64,000 nucleotides of DNA from Jonesia denitrificans DSM 20603 (GCF_000024065.1 NC_013174.1:1674001-1738000), one strand, 5' to 3'. Counted from the stretch's first letter, positions 28,643-37,910 are shown. Notes: a model not told the origin generated them from the sequence alone. Program-made: numbers and translations.

Positions 28643-29689
28643 TTAGTTTTCGTGGTAACTATCCACATAAGCGGTGAGTTCTGCGATGTATTCTTCTTTC
28701 TTTTCGGCACTGACCCACGACACCTCAAATGAGTGTCGCGCCAGGTCAACCATGTCGCTACTACTCGCTCCGGTCGCACGGGCGAAAGCACTGTAGTTGT
28801 CTGCGATGTACCCACCGAAGTAGGCGGGGTCATCAGAGTTCACAGTGACTTTCACACCCTCATGCAACAGGTTGAGAATTTCGTGCGCTTTCATGTCGTC
28901 GGTGACAAAGGAGTTCGACATGGGGCAGCAGGTCAAACCTAGTCCTGCGTCACGCACTTTCTTGACCAACGCGGGGTCTTCCACAATGTTCGTACCGTGG
29001 TCGATTCGGTCGACTTGGATGTCATCAATGACTTGCCGGATGTGTTCGACGGTGTTGTCTTGGTCGATGTCGCAGTGCATGGTCAGTTTGAGGCCGTTTT
29101 CGCGGGCACGAGCAAAGACGGCGGCGAACTTTTCTGGAGGGTTACCGCGTTCGTCAGAGTCAAGGCCTACTCCTAACAGTTTGTGGCGGTGTGGGAGCGC
29201 CTGCTCCAGTGTGTCGCGTGCTGATTCAGCGGAGTGATCCCGAAGGAAACACATGATCAGTTCAGCATCAATGCCGTGGCGTTGCTCTGCGTCGTAGGCC
29301 GCACGAGAATAGCCGTCAATGACGGTAGCGAAGTCGATTCCTCGGCTGGTGTGCGCCTGGGGGTCAAAGAACATTTCCACCCTGCGTACGCCTTGGGTTG
29401 CGGCCTTCGCGAAGTACGCATCAGCCAAGTCGTAAAAGTCCTGTTCGGTGACAAGGACGTTCATGGCAGGGTAATACACGGCCAAAAAGGAGGCGAGGTC
29501 ATGGAACTGGTAGGTTGCTTGCACCTCTTCTACGGTGTGTTGGCCAATGTCGATGCCGTTGCGTTGCGCTAACCGTAGTTTCAGGTCGGGTTCCAGTGTT
29601 CCTTCAACATGGAGGTGGAGTTCTGCTTTGGGTAACCCCGTGAGGAATTGTTCGCTGGGTGTGGTGGGCAGTGGCACGGCTTTGTCCAT
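28643..29689 (-). CDS. Adenine/adenosine deaminase family protein
   Basis: A 348-residue zinc amidohydrolase of purine salvage. Metal ligands His25 and His27 lie in ELHLHVEGTLEP. The general-acid/base region is HCDIDQD and the DHGTNI motif is present. The last metal motif reads NSDDPAYFGGY. Classical adenosine deaminases usually have a TDDP motif without YFGGY, whereas the SDDPAYFGGY form is characteristic of adenine deaminases of the Aah1/PA0148 type. Adenine to hypoxanthine is therefore the more likely reaction, though adenosine cannot be excluded. It lies 36 bases downstream... upstream order is deaminase then CYTH on the minus strand. Confidence 0.88.
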   Translation of the reverse strand: MDKAVPLPTTPSEQFLTGLPKAELHLHVEGTLEPDLKLRLAQRNGIDIGQHTVEEVQATYQFHDLASFLAVYYPAMNVLVTEQDFYDLADAYFAKAATQGVRRVEMFFDPQAHTSRGIDFATVIDGYSRAAYDAEQRHGIDAELIMCFLRDHSAESARDTLEQALPHRHKLLGVGLDSDERGNPPEKFAAVFARARENGLKLTMHCDIDQDNTVEHIRQVIDDIQVDRIDHGTNIVEDPALVKKVRDAGLGLTCCPMSNSFVTDDMKAHEILNLLHEGVKVTVNSDDPAYFGGYIADNYSAFARATGASSSDMVDLARHSFEVSWVSAEKKEEYIAELTAYVDSYHEN

Positions 29690-29799
29690 TCGTTGGCTAC
29701 ACAGGTCCTCGCACCTGGTGTGGTGCTTATCACCAACTTATCGGGTCTGGTCGTTTCTGGCTTGCGCGACACCCCTGACGTGGGGGTTGACCCAAGGGA

Positions 29800-30207
29800 T
29801 TAGGTCGTCACTCGCTGGGTGACCTCCCCCAGTTCGTACAACCATTGCCCGTCCACCTTCACAAACCGTGACTGTTCTGTCATGGACCCACGTGCGTTGC
29901 CGTCGCGCCAGTGGGCACGAAACGTCACGTACCCTGTGTCACCGGTGACTGGGGGCGCATCGAGAATCCGAAGCCGAGTCCACACAAGAGAGTCGTCAAG
30001 GGTAAGGTCATCAGGCCGCGTATCAGGGTGCCAGGTGTCTCGAACATAGTCGATGTCCCCCACCGTGTATGCACTGTACCGCGAGCGCATGAGTTGTTCC
30101 GGGGTCAGGGGTGTGGCGCGGTGTCCGTGGAAGGGTGCGCAGCAGGCGATGTAAGGGGCGGAGCTGCCGCATGGGCAGGCAAGGTGACGGTTGGCTGGTG
30201 TGGTCAT
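29800..30207 (-). CDS. YchJ-like SEC-C motif protein (UPF0225)
   Basis: A 135-residue protein. The N terminus ACPCGSSAPYIACCAPFH is a SEC-C-type zinc motif (C-x-C-x8-CC). The following region, LMRSRYSAYTVGDIDYVRDTWHP, is the hallmark of the YchJ/UPF0225 family with an NTF2-like fold. Its biochemical role is unknown. The frame is open further upstream, but the ATG at 30207 is chosen because it overlaps the esterase stop by 4 bases and gives the family's usual start. Confidence 0.88.
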   Translation of the reverse strand: MTTPANRHLACPCGSSAPYIACCAPFHGHRATPLTPEQLMRSRYSAYTVGDIDYVRDTWHPDTRPDDLTLDDSLVWTRLRILDAPPVTGDTGYVTFRAHWRDGNARGSMTEQSRFVKVDGQWLYELGEVTQRVTT

Positions 30208-30986
30208 GGTTGCTCCGTTGTGGTGGGGAACATCCAGGTGAGGACTTGTTGGATGCTGTAGTCGAAGTAGTCCCAATCGTGGCTTCCGGGGCCGGTGAGG
30301 TCGGTGGTCACCGTGATGCCGCGTTCGGTGGCTGTGTGCGCGAAGTGGAGGTTTTCTTGGTAGAGGAAGTCTTCGGTTCCGCATGACTGGTAGAGGCGTG
30401 GGAGGTCGGTGGGGTTGGCGCGGTGAAGCATGGTGATGGGGTCATCGTCGGTGCCGTGGGGGTGTTGGCCGCCCCACACCTGTGGGACTTCGACGGCGAG
30501 GTTATCCACGGCGGGGGTTGGTGCCATGCTGAGGACGCCGGAGATGGAGGCTGCTGCTATGTACCGGTTGGGGTGGCGTAGCGCGAGTTTCATGGCGCCG
30601 TATCCGCCCATGGACAGGCCGGCAACGTAGGTGTGGTTGCGGTCGGTGGCGACGCGGAAGAAGTGGGCGACTTGGTGAGGTAGTTCGTCGCTGATGAAGT
30701 CCCAGTAGCGTTGGCCGTGGTGTTCGTTGGTGTAGAAGGAGCGGCCTGCGCGGGGCATGACCACTGCGATTCCCAATGGGGCGACGTACCGTTCGATGGA
30801 GGTGCGTCGGGTCCAGATGGTTTCGTCGTCGCTGAGTCCGTGGAGGAGGTAGAGCACGGGTGGAGGTTGCGCGGTTGTGCGGGTGTTCATTCCGATCTGA
30901 CCGGTGGCGGATTCGGGCAGGATCACTGTCATGGCTGTGGATTCGCGCAGGGTTTCGGAGAAGAAGGAACAGGTAAGGACGGCCAT
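30204..30986 (-). CDS. Esterase D/tributyrin esterase-like hydrolase
   Basis: A 260-residue serine esterase. The nucleophile motif is GLSMGGYGAMKLAL, the oxyanion region YLLHGLSDDETIW, and the catalytic His lies in GPGSHDWDYF near the C terminus. It resembles EstA of lactic acid bacteria and S-formylglutathione hydrolases; there is no signal peptide. AAGGAG five bases before the ATG at 30986 fixes the start; an upstream frame to 31115 is not needed. It is the first gene of a two-gene unit with the YchJ-like gene and is divergent from the transglycosylase gene. Confidence 0.9.
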   Translation of the reverse strand: MAVLTCSFFSETLRESTAMTVILPESATGQIGMNTRTTAQPPPVLYLLHGLSDDETIWTRRTSIERYVAPLGIAVVMPRAGRSFYTNEHHGQRYWDFISDELPHQVAHFFRVATDRNHTYVAGLSMGGYGAMKLALRHPNRYIAAASISGVLSMAPTPAVDNLAVEVPQVWGGQHPHGTDDDPITMLHRANPTDLPRLYQSCGTEDFLYQENLHFAHTATERGITVTTDLTGPGSHDWDYFDYSIQQVLTWMFPTTTEQP

Positions 30987-31151
30987 GGGTTCTCCTTGGT
31001 GTGTGTTCACGTGATCTTTCGATGTTGCGTGCGGCTCCTGCACGCGTTGTCCGCCGGTACGCCCCGTGGTGCGCACTACAGTGGGACAGTACACCCGGTG
31101 GTGTGTTGGTGTCATGCCTGGTGCGGTCGTGAAACGCGGGAAGGGGCTGTT

Positions 31152-31979
31152 GTGGGTTCTGGTTCACGTGGCGGGTCGCGGCGTGTGTCGCGTCGCACCC
31201 AGCGTCGTCGGCTGGGTTGGGGTGTGGTGGTGACGTGCGCTGTTGTGGGCGTGGTTGTCGCGGGGTTGGTGGGTGCGATTCGGCATTTTGCCGCCGGGCA
31301 GCGTGTCGTTGAGGCTCCAGTTCCCTCGGTTTCGCCTCTTCCTGTTGCGTTGCCTGTGCGTTCTGGTTCTCCTGATACGGAGGGGACCGCATCGTTGCCT
31401 GACGATGCGTGGGTGGAGTTCGCGGCGAGTGCTACTGGGGTGAGTGCTCGCGCTGTGCGCGCGTATGCGGGTGCGGCGTTGTTCATGGCTAAGGACAACC
31501 CTGAGTGCGCTATTCCGTGGACTTTGCTGGCGGGTGTGGGACGGGTGGAGTCTTTTCATGGGCAGATCAATGGGAGTGAGGTGCGCGCTGATGGCCTTGT
31601 GACGCCGCAGGTGATTGGTATCGCGTTGGATGGGAACGGGGTTGCTGCGATTCGTGATAGTGACGGCGGTGCCTTAGATGGTGATGTGGTGTGGGATCGG
31701 GCGGTTGGGCCCATGCAGTTCATTCCGCAAACGTGGGAACAGTTTGGGGTTGATGCCACGGGCTCTGGTGGCGCTGACCCCCATCACATCGATGACGCGG
31801 CGCTGACAGCGGCACAGTATTTGTGTGACCGTGCCGGTGGCCCTGTGGTGGAGGAGGACCGGTGGCGGCAGGCGATTTTGGCGTACAACAACTCCGTGCA
31901 GTATGTGCGCGATGTGACAACGTTTGCGAATAGGTATGCGCTGGCGGTGGGGCAGGCAACCACGCTCGATCAAGGCTAG
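31152..31979 (+). CDS. Lytic transglycosylase, MltB/SLT-like
   Basis: A 275-residue envelope protein. A basic N terminus is followed by one membrane helix (GVVVTCAVVGVVVAGLVGAI), so it is anchored or secreted. The catalytic domain starts near residue 110; the likely catalytic Glu is in GVGRVESFHG, followed by GPMQFIPQTW and ILAYNNSVQYV. It cleaves the glycan strands of peptidoglycan. The GTG start at 31152 is chosen because GGAAGGGG precedes it by about six bases; the same frame continues upstream only as antisense of the esterase gene. Confidence 0.9.
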   Translation: MGSGSRGGSRRVSRRTQRRRLGWGVVVTCAVVGVVVAGLVGAIRHFAAGQRVVEAPVPSVSPLPVALPVRSGSPDTEGTASLPDDAWVEFAASATGVSARAVRAYAGAALFMAKDNPECAIPWTLLAGVGRVESFHGQINGSEVRADGLVTPQVIGIALDGNGVAAIRDSDGGALDGDVVWDRAVGPMQFIPQTWEQFGVDATGSGGADPHHIDDAALTAAQYLCDRAGGPVVEEDRWRQAILAYNNSVQYVRDVTTFANRYALAVGQATTLDQG

Positions 31980-31992
31980 CGGTGTGGTGTGG

Positions 31993-33891
31993 TTACCGTG
32001 TTCCTCTGGCGCGGGCAATCGCATCGACGGCCCGAATAAAGCCGATGTGGCTGAACGCTTGAGGGTAGTTACCTGCGAGCCGTTGACTGGATGAGTCGTA
32101 TTCTTCACTGAACAATCCCAAGTCGTTGGCGCACCTGCTGAGACGCTCCACAAGGTCTTCGGCGTCGCCGATCCGTCCGCTGCGTGCGTATTGTTCCACT
32201 AACCAAAACGAGCAGATCATGAAGGAATACTCGCCACCTTCCAACCCATCTATGCCCAGATCCGTTCGGTATCGGTGGACAAAACCCGCCTCGTCAAGCA
32301 GGTCGTGTTCGATTTTTCTCACCGTCCCCAGCATCCGTTCGTCATCAGGGGCCACGATCCCGGTGACAGGAAGGTGCAACAACGACGCATCCACTTCGTC
32401 GTTATGGTAGGTCTGCGTAAATGACCCCAACTCCTCATTGAAGCCTCGTGACAACACCTCGTCTCGTAATTGGTCGCGGCGCATCCGCCATTGGTCAACC
32501 GGTCCAGGCAAACCATACTGATCAACAGCTTTAACACCCTGATCAAACGCGGCAAACATCATGGCACGACCATGCGTAAACCAGTCTTTGGGGCCACGCA
32601 TCTCCCAAATGCCGTGGTCTGGCCGATCAAGGTTGTGTTCCACAAAGGTCAACAGGTTACGTTGCAGCGTCCAGGAGAACTCATCTTCTTCCACACCAGC
32701 CTCACGAAGCGCCGCTAACGCGATCATGACCTCCCCCACCACATCAGCCTGGTACTGGTCCACAGCACCATTACCAATGCGCACCGGCCGCGACCCTTCA
32801 TAACCAGCCAAATGGTCAAGTTCCCGCTCCGGCAAGTGCCGCTCCCCCGCAGTGCCATACATGATCTGCGTGTCATCAGGGTCCCCAGCAACAGCCCGCA
32901 ACAACCAATTACGCCAGTGCAATGCGCCTTTGGTGTACTGGTGGGCAATCAACACCTCAATGGTCAGTGCCGCATCCCGCAGCCACGTGTACCGGTAATC
33001 CCAGTTGCGAGATCCCCCAAATTCCTCGGGAAGTGAGGTGGTTGGCGCCGCCACAATGCCACCCGTTTCCTGGTCAGTCAGTGCCCGAAGCACCAGCAAT
33101 GACCGCATCACCCGTTCGTCATACTCGTGGCGTGCATCCACGTGGCCAGCCCATTGGCGCCAAAACTCCACCGTGTCTGCGATCGCTTGATGAGGGTCTG
33201 GCACAGCCGGCAAATCATAATGGGAGGGAAGGTACGTCAACGTCCACGCCTCCTCATCACCTTCATCAAGTGTCATCGTGAGCGCAAGACGGTCAGCGAT
33301 CGCACCATGAAAATCGACGAGCCGGTCAGCAGGACCGTCCTCCTCGTCCCCTACCGCACCCGGGTAGTCACTGTGCGTATCCCACGAATCATCGATGCGC
33401 ATCGGCGGCCCACTCAACAACAACGCGTCTGGTCCAGCAACAGACAACAACGCCTCACTGCCATCAGGGCACGACACCGTGCGAGTCCACGGACGCGCAC
33501 GGTTGTAATCGAACCGGATACGAAGATCATGAGCAATCGTTGCCCGCCCCCGCTCACACCGCACCCGACGAACCACAGAGTTCGTCGCCGTGTCAGTAGG
33601 AAGAACATCAGTCACCACAACGCGCCCCTCCGCGGTCTCCCACGTGGTGTGCAACACAAACGTGTCCCGTTCATAGTGACGATCCACCACCCGCCCATCC
33701 ACCACACGAAGCTCCCAACGGCCATCCTCAGGTTCACCAAGCAGCGCAGAGAACACAGCAGGAGAATCAAACCGAGGCAGACACAACCAATCAATGGACC
33801 CCTCCCTCGACACCAGTGGACCAGTTTTCATATCAGAAAGAAGTGCATAGTCTTCCAGGCGAGTTGACGTGTGTGTTGTGTGTTCTCCCAT
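31993..33891 (-). CDS. Glycoside hydrolase family 15 protein (glucoamylase/trehalase type)
   Basis: A protein of about 632 residues of the GH15 family. The N-terminal beta domain begins RLEDYALLSDMKTGPLVSREGSIDWLCLPRFDS. The (alpha/alpha)6 barrel contains the hallmark RNWDYRYTWLRDA. Actinobacterial members hydrolyse trehalose or maltodextrin to glucose; no signal peptide is seen, so it acts in the cytoplasm, which favours a trehalase-like role. Start codons at 33918 (TTG), 33894 (GTG) and 33891 (ATG) are possible and none has a good ribosome site; the ATG is taken. It is divergent from a zwf-like gene. Confidence 0.9.
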   Translation of the reverse strand: MGEHTTHTSTRLEDYALLSDMKTGPLVSREGSIDWLCLPRFDSPAVFSALLGEPEDGRWELRVVDGRVVDRHYERDTFVLHTTWETAEGRVVVTDVLPTDTATNSVVRRVRCERGRATIAHDLRIRFDYNRARPWTRTVSCPDGSEALLSVAGPDALLLSGPPMRIDDSWDTHSDYPGAVGDEEDGPADRLVDFHGAIADRLALTMTLDEGDEEAWTLTYLPSHYDLPAVPDPHQAIADTVEFWRQWAGHVDARHEYDERVMRSLLVLRALTDQETGGIVAAPTTSLPEEFGGSRNWDYRYTWLRDAALTIEVLIAHQYTKGALHWRNWLLRAVAGDPDDTQIMYGTAGERHLPERELDHLAGYEGSRPVRIGNGAVDQYQADVVGEVMIALAALREAGVEEDEFSWTLQRNLLTFVEHNLDRPDHGIWEMRGPKDWFTHGRAMMFAAFDQGVKAVDQYGLPGPVDQWRMRRDQLRDEVLSRGFNEELGSFTQTYHNDEVDASLLHLPVTGIVAPDDERMLGTVRKIEHDLLDEAGFVHRYRTDLGIDGLEGGEYSFMICSFWLVEQYARSGRIGDAEDLVERLSRCANDLGLFSEEYDSSSQRLAGNYPQAFSHIGFIRAVDAIARARGTR

Positions 33892-33991
33892 CACCCTAGT
33901 CAACCAAGAATTGGTCAAATACGCTCGTCAACGCCACCTCACACCCTCCACCACGCGGTCAGTCCCCCCTGCAGGTAACCGATAACGCCGG

Positions 33992-33997
33992 TAATGT
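33992..33997 (+). promoter_or_regulatory. -10 element of the zwf-like gene (leaderless)
   Basis: TAATGT followed by six bases and the ATG at 34004. No Shine-Dalgarno is present. Confidence 0.55.
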
Positions 33998-34003
33998 GCC
34001 CCC

Positions 34004-35362
34004 ATGAAGCCCATCACCAACTTTGTCATCCTCGGCGCCGCAAGCGATGTCACAAGCAGACTAGTCCTGCCCGGGATCGCATCACTCCTCAACGCCGAAC
34101 CCCACCGCACCATCACCGTGATCGGGACCTCCCGCCACGACAACCTCGACATGGCAGACATGATGCGGCAAGCCGCCACACACGTTGGGGCACAAGGACC
34201 AGCAGTAGACAAGGCCATCAACACCGCAACCCACAGCCGCGTTGACGCCACCAATGCCAACGACATCCTCACAGTCCTGTCCACCCATGACGGTCCCAGC
34301 GCACTCTATTTCGCCCTCCCACCAGCTGTCACCCTCAAAGCCCTGACCGCGCTCGCTGACACCGGTGTTCCTGACGGCACCATCCTCGCGTTAGAAAAAC
34401 CCATCGGTGACGACGTCCAGTCAGCACACCGCATCAACGAACTCGTCCACCAGATCGTCCCCACAACCTCAGTGTTCCGCATCGACCACTTCCTTGGATT
34501 ACCCGCGTTACGAAACCTGTTAGGGTTCCGATTCGCAAACCGATTCCTTGAGCCACTACTCTCACGAGATCACGTCGACCGCATCGATATCACCTTCGAT
34601 GAAGAACTTGGCCTCGAAGGACGGGCCGAGTTCTACGACTCGACAGGTGCGCTCGCAGACATGATTCAGTCTCATTTGTTGCAGTTACTTGGTGTGGTCA
34701 TGATGGAGCCACCAGCCTCGTTTGATGAGGTAGAGATTCCTGCGTTGATTGCCCACGTGTTGCGGTCAACCCATGTGTGGGCTGATGACGCGCGACCGAT
34801 GCCACCAGTTCGTGGTCGCTACAGTGCAGGACGTGTGGGCGGCCGGGAGCTCCCGGCTTATCGTGATGAAAAAGGTGTTGATCCGGCACGCAACACCGAG
34901 ACGTTCGCGCAGGTGACTGTGGAGGTTGATACCTGGCGGTGGAATGGGGTTCCGGTGACGTTGCGCTCAGGTAAAGCGATTGGCTCTGCCCGCCAAGATA
35001 TCTGTATCACCTTCAAACGGCCCCCGCACCGGTACCATCAGTTCCCTCGTGACGGATTAGTTCCCCCTGCGACACTTCGGTTTGGTGTCATGGACGAGCA
35101 CATCACCATGGACGTCAACGTGGGTGGCCCGTTTGATTCACGGGGGATGTCGCGGGTGAGTTTGTCCTCGGGGATGCCGGAGCCTGGGGTCACCGCGTAT
35201 GGGTCTGTGGTGCGTGGCATCCTTGACCGGGACCCCACATTCGCGGTGCGGGCAGATTCGTCGCAGGAGGCGTGGCGCATCATTGCCGATGTGCACGCTG
35301 AGTGGGAGCACCGTCATGTTCCGTTGGTCGATTACCCGGCTGGCAGTGAGGGTCCGCAATGA
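34004..35362 (+). CDS. Glucose-6-phosphate dehydrogenase-like protein, divergent
   Basis: A 452-residue protein of the Zwf family. It keeps the nucleotide-fold start (NFVILGAASDV), EKPIG at 131-135, DH161-162 and the likely catalytic base His224 in MIQSHLLQ. Several substrate residues differ. The usual GxxGDLAKRK segment reads GAASDVTSRL. RIDHYLGKE reads RIDHFLGLP, so the lysine that binds the sugar phosphate is Leu166. True glucose-6-phosphate activity is therefore doubtful; another sugar or sugar phosphate is possible. The 4-base overlap with the following sugar-dehydrogenase remnant and the divergent GH15 gene suggest a glucose-related task. Confidence 0.82.
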   Translation: MKPITNFVILGAASDVTSRLVLPGIASLLNAEPHRTITVIGTSRHDNLDMADMMRQAATHVGAQGPAVDKAINTATHSRVDATNANDILTVLSTHDGPSALYFALPPAVTLKALTALADTGVPDGTILALEKPIGDDVQSAHRINELVHQIVPTTSVFRIDHFLGLPALRNLLGFRFANRFLEPLLSRDHVDRIDITFDEELGLEGRAEFYDSTGALADMIQSHLLQLLGVVMMEPPASFDEVEIPALIAHVLRSTHVWADDARPMPPVRGRYSAGRVGGRELPAYRDEKGVDPARNTETFAQVTVEVDTWRWNGVPVTLRSGKAIGSARQDICITFKRPPHRYHQFPRDGLVPPATLRFGVMDEHITMDVNVGGPFDSRGMSRVSLSSGMPEPGVTAYGSVVRGILDRDPTFAVRADSSQEAWRIIADVHAEWEHRHVPLVDYPAGSEGPQ

Positions 35363-35815
35363 GGTTGCGAATGGTCGTCACAGCCAGTTGTGTTGCTGCT
35401 GTGATGGTGGGGTGCGCGGGCCGCACCGGTGACCCGGTTCCTTCAGACTCGCAGCGAACGTCTTTGGCAGAACAGTCAGCGCCCGAGGGGGAGAGGGATA
35501 CGTCGTCTGCGGGCGTGGTACTGGGGACAGCCGTGGAGATTGTTGCTGAAGATCTACCGTCTCCATGGTCGATGGTGTTGGGGCTTGCTGTGGATGGTGA
35601 GGACCGGCTTGTGGTGTATTCCACCGGTTTTGATGGGAACCGAGTTGATCGCTCTGTGATGCTCGGGGAACCCTGACCCGGACTCATATGTTTACTCGTT
35701 GGGTCATCACAATGTTCAAGGCTTAGCTTTTTCCAGTGATGATGACTCTACTGATGGGCGTGGGCAGCCTGGACCGACCGATGATCGGATTCTTCGATTG
35801 ACCGTCGCACAGTAA
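35359..35815 (+). pseudogene. Remnant of a secreted PQQ-type sugar (glucose/sorbosone) dehydrogenase
   Basis: The first frame encodes a lipoprotein signal (lipobox VMVGC, Cys19) and the first blade of a sugar dehydrogenase (AVEIVAEDLPSPWSMVLGLAV), then stops after 105 residues. Directly after, in another frame (about 35677-35815), comes DPDSYVYSLGHHNVQGLAF, the conserved middle segment of the glucose/sorbosone dehydrogenase family, which itself soon stops. Functional relatives have over 350 residues, so most of the propeller is missing through deletion and frameshift. The start overlaps the zwf-like stop by 4 bases. Confidence 0.75.
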
Positions 35816-35854
35816 GTACAGGGATTTCCTGAGGCTCGCCTTTCACCTATTGCA

Positions 35855-35895
35855 GATGCGTGGCGGGCGAATGGTTCGTCCGCCCACCACGCATC
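35855..35895. terminator. Bidirectional terminator between convergent genes
   Basis: GATGCGTGGcGGGCG pairs with CGCCCaCCACGCATC: 9 pairs, one mismatch, then 5 to 6 pairs. It lies between the sugar-dehydrogenase remnant and the convergent oxidoreductase gene. Confidence 0.7.
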
Positions 35896-35904
35896 ACATC
35901 AGTT

Positions 35905-37854
35905 CTAGAGTTCGCAGGCCGCTGCAAAGCCTGCGTTGATCGCTTCACCCACTTTCGCGGGCGTGACGCAGTCACCAACGGCGACAATCGTCCGGCCTTG
36001 AGCTTGCGCAGCTTCCTGGAATTCTTTGTTTGGTGCTACACCAAACGCGGAAATCACAGTGTCTGCGTCAATGACAACATCCTGGCCGTCGTGTGTTGCC
36101 ACAACCGCACCCGACGTCACCTGCGTGACAGTGTGGTTGGTCAACACAGTGACATTGTGGTCGGCAAGCTGCCGCAGAAGCGTCATCCGGTTGATGATAA
36201 TGAGATCACGGGCAAGCCCCTCGCCCATTTCCACAATGGTGACCTCGTGTCCCTCAAGAGCAAGCTCTAGTGCCAAATCTGCGCCTGACAAGCCACCACC
36301 CAGAACAACAACCCGGTGGCCAAGCGGTGCCCCATTGTGCGCGTCAAGGACAGAGACCACCTGGTCACTATCAAGTCCACCAATGCTGGCAGGTTCAATG
36401 GGCACGGAACCCGTTGCCACAATCACCTCATCCGCATCGGCAATTTCTGGGCTATCAGCCCGAAGCTCAACTCCCGTGTGGATCGTCACGGGCAACTGCG
36501 CGAGTTGCCTCTCCCACCAACTGATCATGGCTTTGAGTTCCTTTTTGAACTCTGGTGTTGCTGCTGGAAGAAGAACCCCACCGAGGAGGTCGTTCTTTTC
36601 ATACAAGTCCACCTGATGCCCTCGAAGTCCCGCGACCCTGGCCGCTTCTAGTCCACCAGGACCACCACCCACAACGACCACGTGTTTTGACACAGGAGCG
36701 GGAGTAATGACACGTTCGCGTTCCAAGCCCACCTGTGGGTTCACAGCGCACCCTAGCGGCAGGGCAAAGAAGGCATTGCCCACACACATGGCGTTACAGC
36801 GAATACACGGGCGGATGTCTTCCCGGCGTCCCTGGGCAAGTTTGTTGACCCATTCTGGGTCAGCAATGAGGCCTCGCCCCACACCTGCAATATCAGCTTT
36901 CCCCTCGTTCAACACCTGCACCGCAGTGTCTGGGTCAAGGTTTCCACACGCCACAACCGGAATGGAAACAACCTCTTTCAGGGCTTCAGCAGCTGACACC
37001 ATGCACCCGTCACCCAGGTAGTACGGGGGAAAAACGTAGTCCATTGCTTCGTACGACCCGTCATCAGCAAGGATAAAGTCCAGCCCAGCCGCCTCAAGAA
37101 TCACTGCGATTTTGCGTGACTCTTCCGCGGTTCGGCCACCAGGGAAACGGTGATCAACAGAGAGCCGGAAGCTCACAGGCAACCCAGGCGCCGCCTTCTT
37201 CACAGCCTGGATAATCTCCACAGCAAACCGGCAGCGCGCCTCAACTGACCCACCATACTCATCGGTGCGACGGTTCCACACGGGGGACATGAACTGATCT
37301 ATGAGGTAACCGGTGTGTCCGTGAATGTCGATGGCGTCAATGCCCGCAAGCGCAGCTCGCGCTGCGGCTTCGCCTGCGCGCTGTACGAGCAATTGGATCT
37401 CGTCGACCGTCAGCGGCCGACACAACACGCTGGGGTCGGCGTAGTGCGGGTTATCTGACGCGGAGATTGGGGGGCGGTCAGGGTTGACCACGTTGATGTT
37501 ACGCCCCAGGCCTGCGGTGAGCTGTAATGACACCTTAGCGCCGGCTGCGTGAATAGACTCCGCGAGCGCGGTGAGTCCAGGGATTGCAGCATCCGTGTCA
37601 ACGCGGCACAGGCCCTCGTTGATCTGTTCGAAGTCTTGGGAGAACGCTGCAATACCGGTCATGACGAGCCCTACTCCCCCGCGTGCGCGTTCGGTGTAGT
37701 AGGCGATTTCTCGATCGGTGATGAGCCCTTCGTGTGTGCCCATTTCTGTGCCCATGGGTAGGAGAACCACTCGGTTCGGGATCGTCATTGTCCCGAGTGT
37801 GATGGGGCGTAGGAGTGGGTCGTAGGGGGACAGTTCGACCGGTGTGCTGGTCAT
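35905..37854 (-). CDS. Old-yellow-enzyme/2,4-dienoyl-CoA reductase-like oxidoreductase
   Basis: A 649-residue three-domain flavoenzyme. The N-terminal TIM barrel binds FMN (DPLLRPITLGTMTIPNRVVLLPM). An iron-sulfur site lies in CIRCNAMCVGNAFFALPLGC with Cys spacing 2-3-11. The C-terminal half binds FAD and NAD(P) (VVVVGGGPGGLEAARVA and VVVLGGGLSGADLALELA). It resembles FadH, trimethylamine dehydrogenase and BaiC-type enoate reductases. The substrate is unknown. AAAGGAG before the ATG at 37854 decides the start; the ORF extends to 37908. Two palindromes directly upstream suggest regulation by a TetR- or MarR-type repressor. Confidence 0.92.
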   Translation of the reverse strand: MTSTPVELSPYDPLLRPITLGTMTIPNRVVLLPMGTEMGTHEGLITDREIAYYTERARGGVGLVMTGIAAFSQDFEQINEGLCRVDTDAAIPGLTALAESIHAAGAKVSLQLTAGLGRNINVVNPDRPPISASDNPHYADPSVLCRPLTVDEIQLLVQRAGEAAARAALAGIDAIDIHGHTGYLIDQFMSPVWNRRTDEYGGSVEARCRFAVEIIQAVKKAAPGLPVSFRLSVDHRFPGGRTAEESRKIAVILEAAGLDFILADDGSYEAMDYVFPPYYLGDGCMVSAAEALKEVVSIPVVACGNLDPDTAVQVLNEGKADIAGVGRGLIADPEWVNKLAQGRREDIRPCIRCNAMCVGNAFFALPLGCAVNPQVGLERERVITPAPVSKHVVVVGGGPGGLEAARVAGLRGHQVDLYEKNDLLGGVLLPAATPEFKKELKAMISWWERQLAQLPVTIHTGVELRADSPEIADADEVIVATGSVPIEPASIGGLDSDQVVSVLDAHNGAPLGHRVVVLGGGLSGADLALELALEGHEVTIVEMGEGLARDLIIINRMTLLRQLADHNVTVLTNHTVTQVTSGAVVATHDGQDVVIDADTVISAFGVAPNKEFQEAAQAQGRTIVAVGDCVTPAKVGEAINAGFAAACEL

Positions 37855-37894
37855 GGTGACTCCTTTTGATGGGGGCAAGGATGATATGGTCATT

Positions 37895-37908
37895 GTGACA
37901 CGAGTCAC
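37895..37908. promoter_or_regulatory. Inverted repeat upstream of the OYE-like gene
   Basis: GTGAC-acga-GTCAC, perfect 5-base arms, 41 bases upstream of the oxidoreductase ATG. It probably lies in its promoter; a TATCAT element on the minus strand is close by. Confidence 0.4.
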
Positions 37909-37910
37909 CT

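Noticed and set aside
30502-31392. 296-residue minus-strand frame rich in Arg/His/Pro
   Set aside because: It is a shifted frame over the esterase gene and the divergent transglycosylase start; no ribosome site and no domain.
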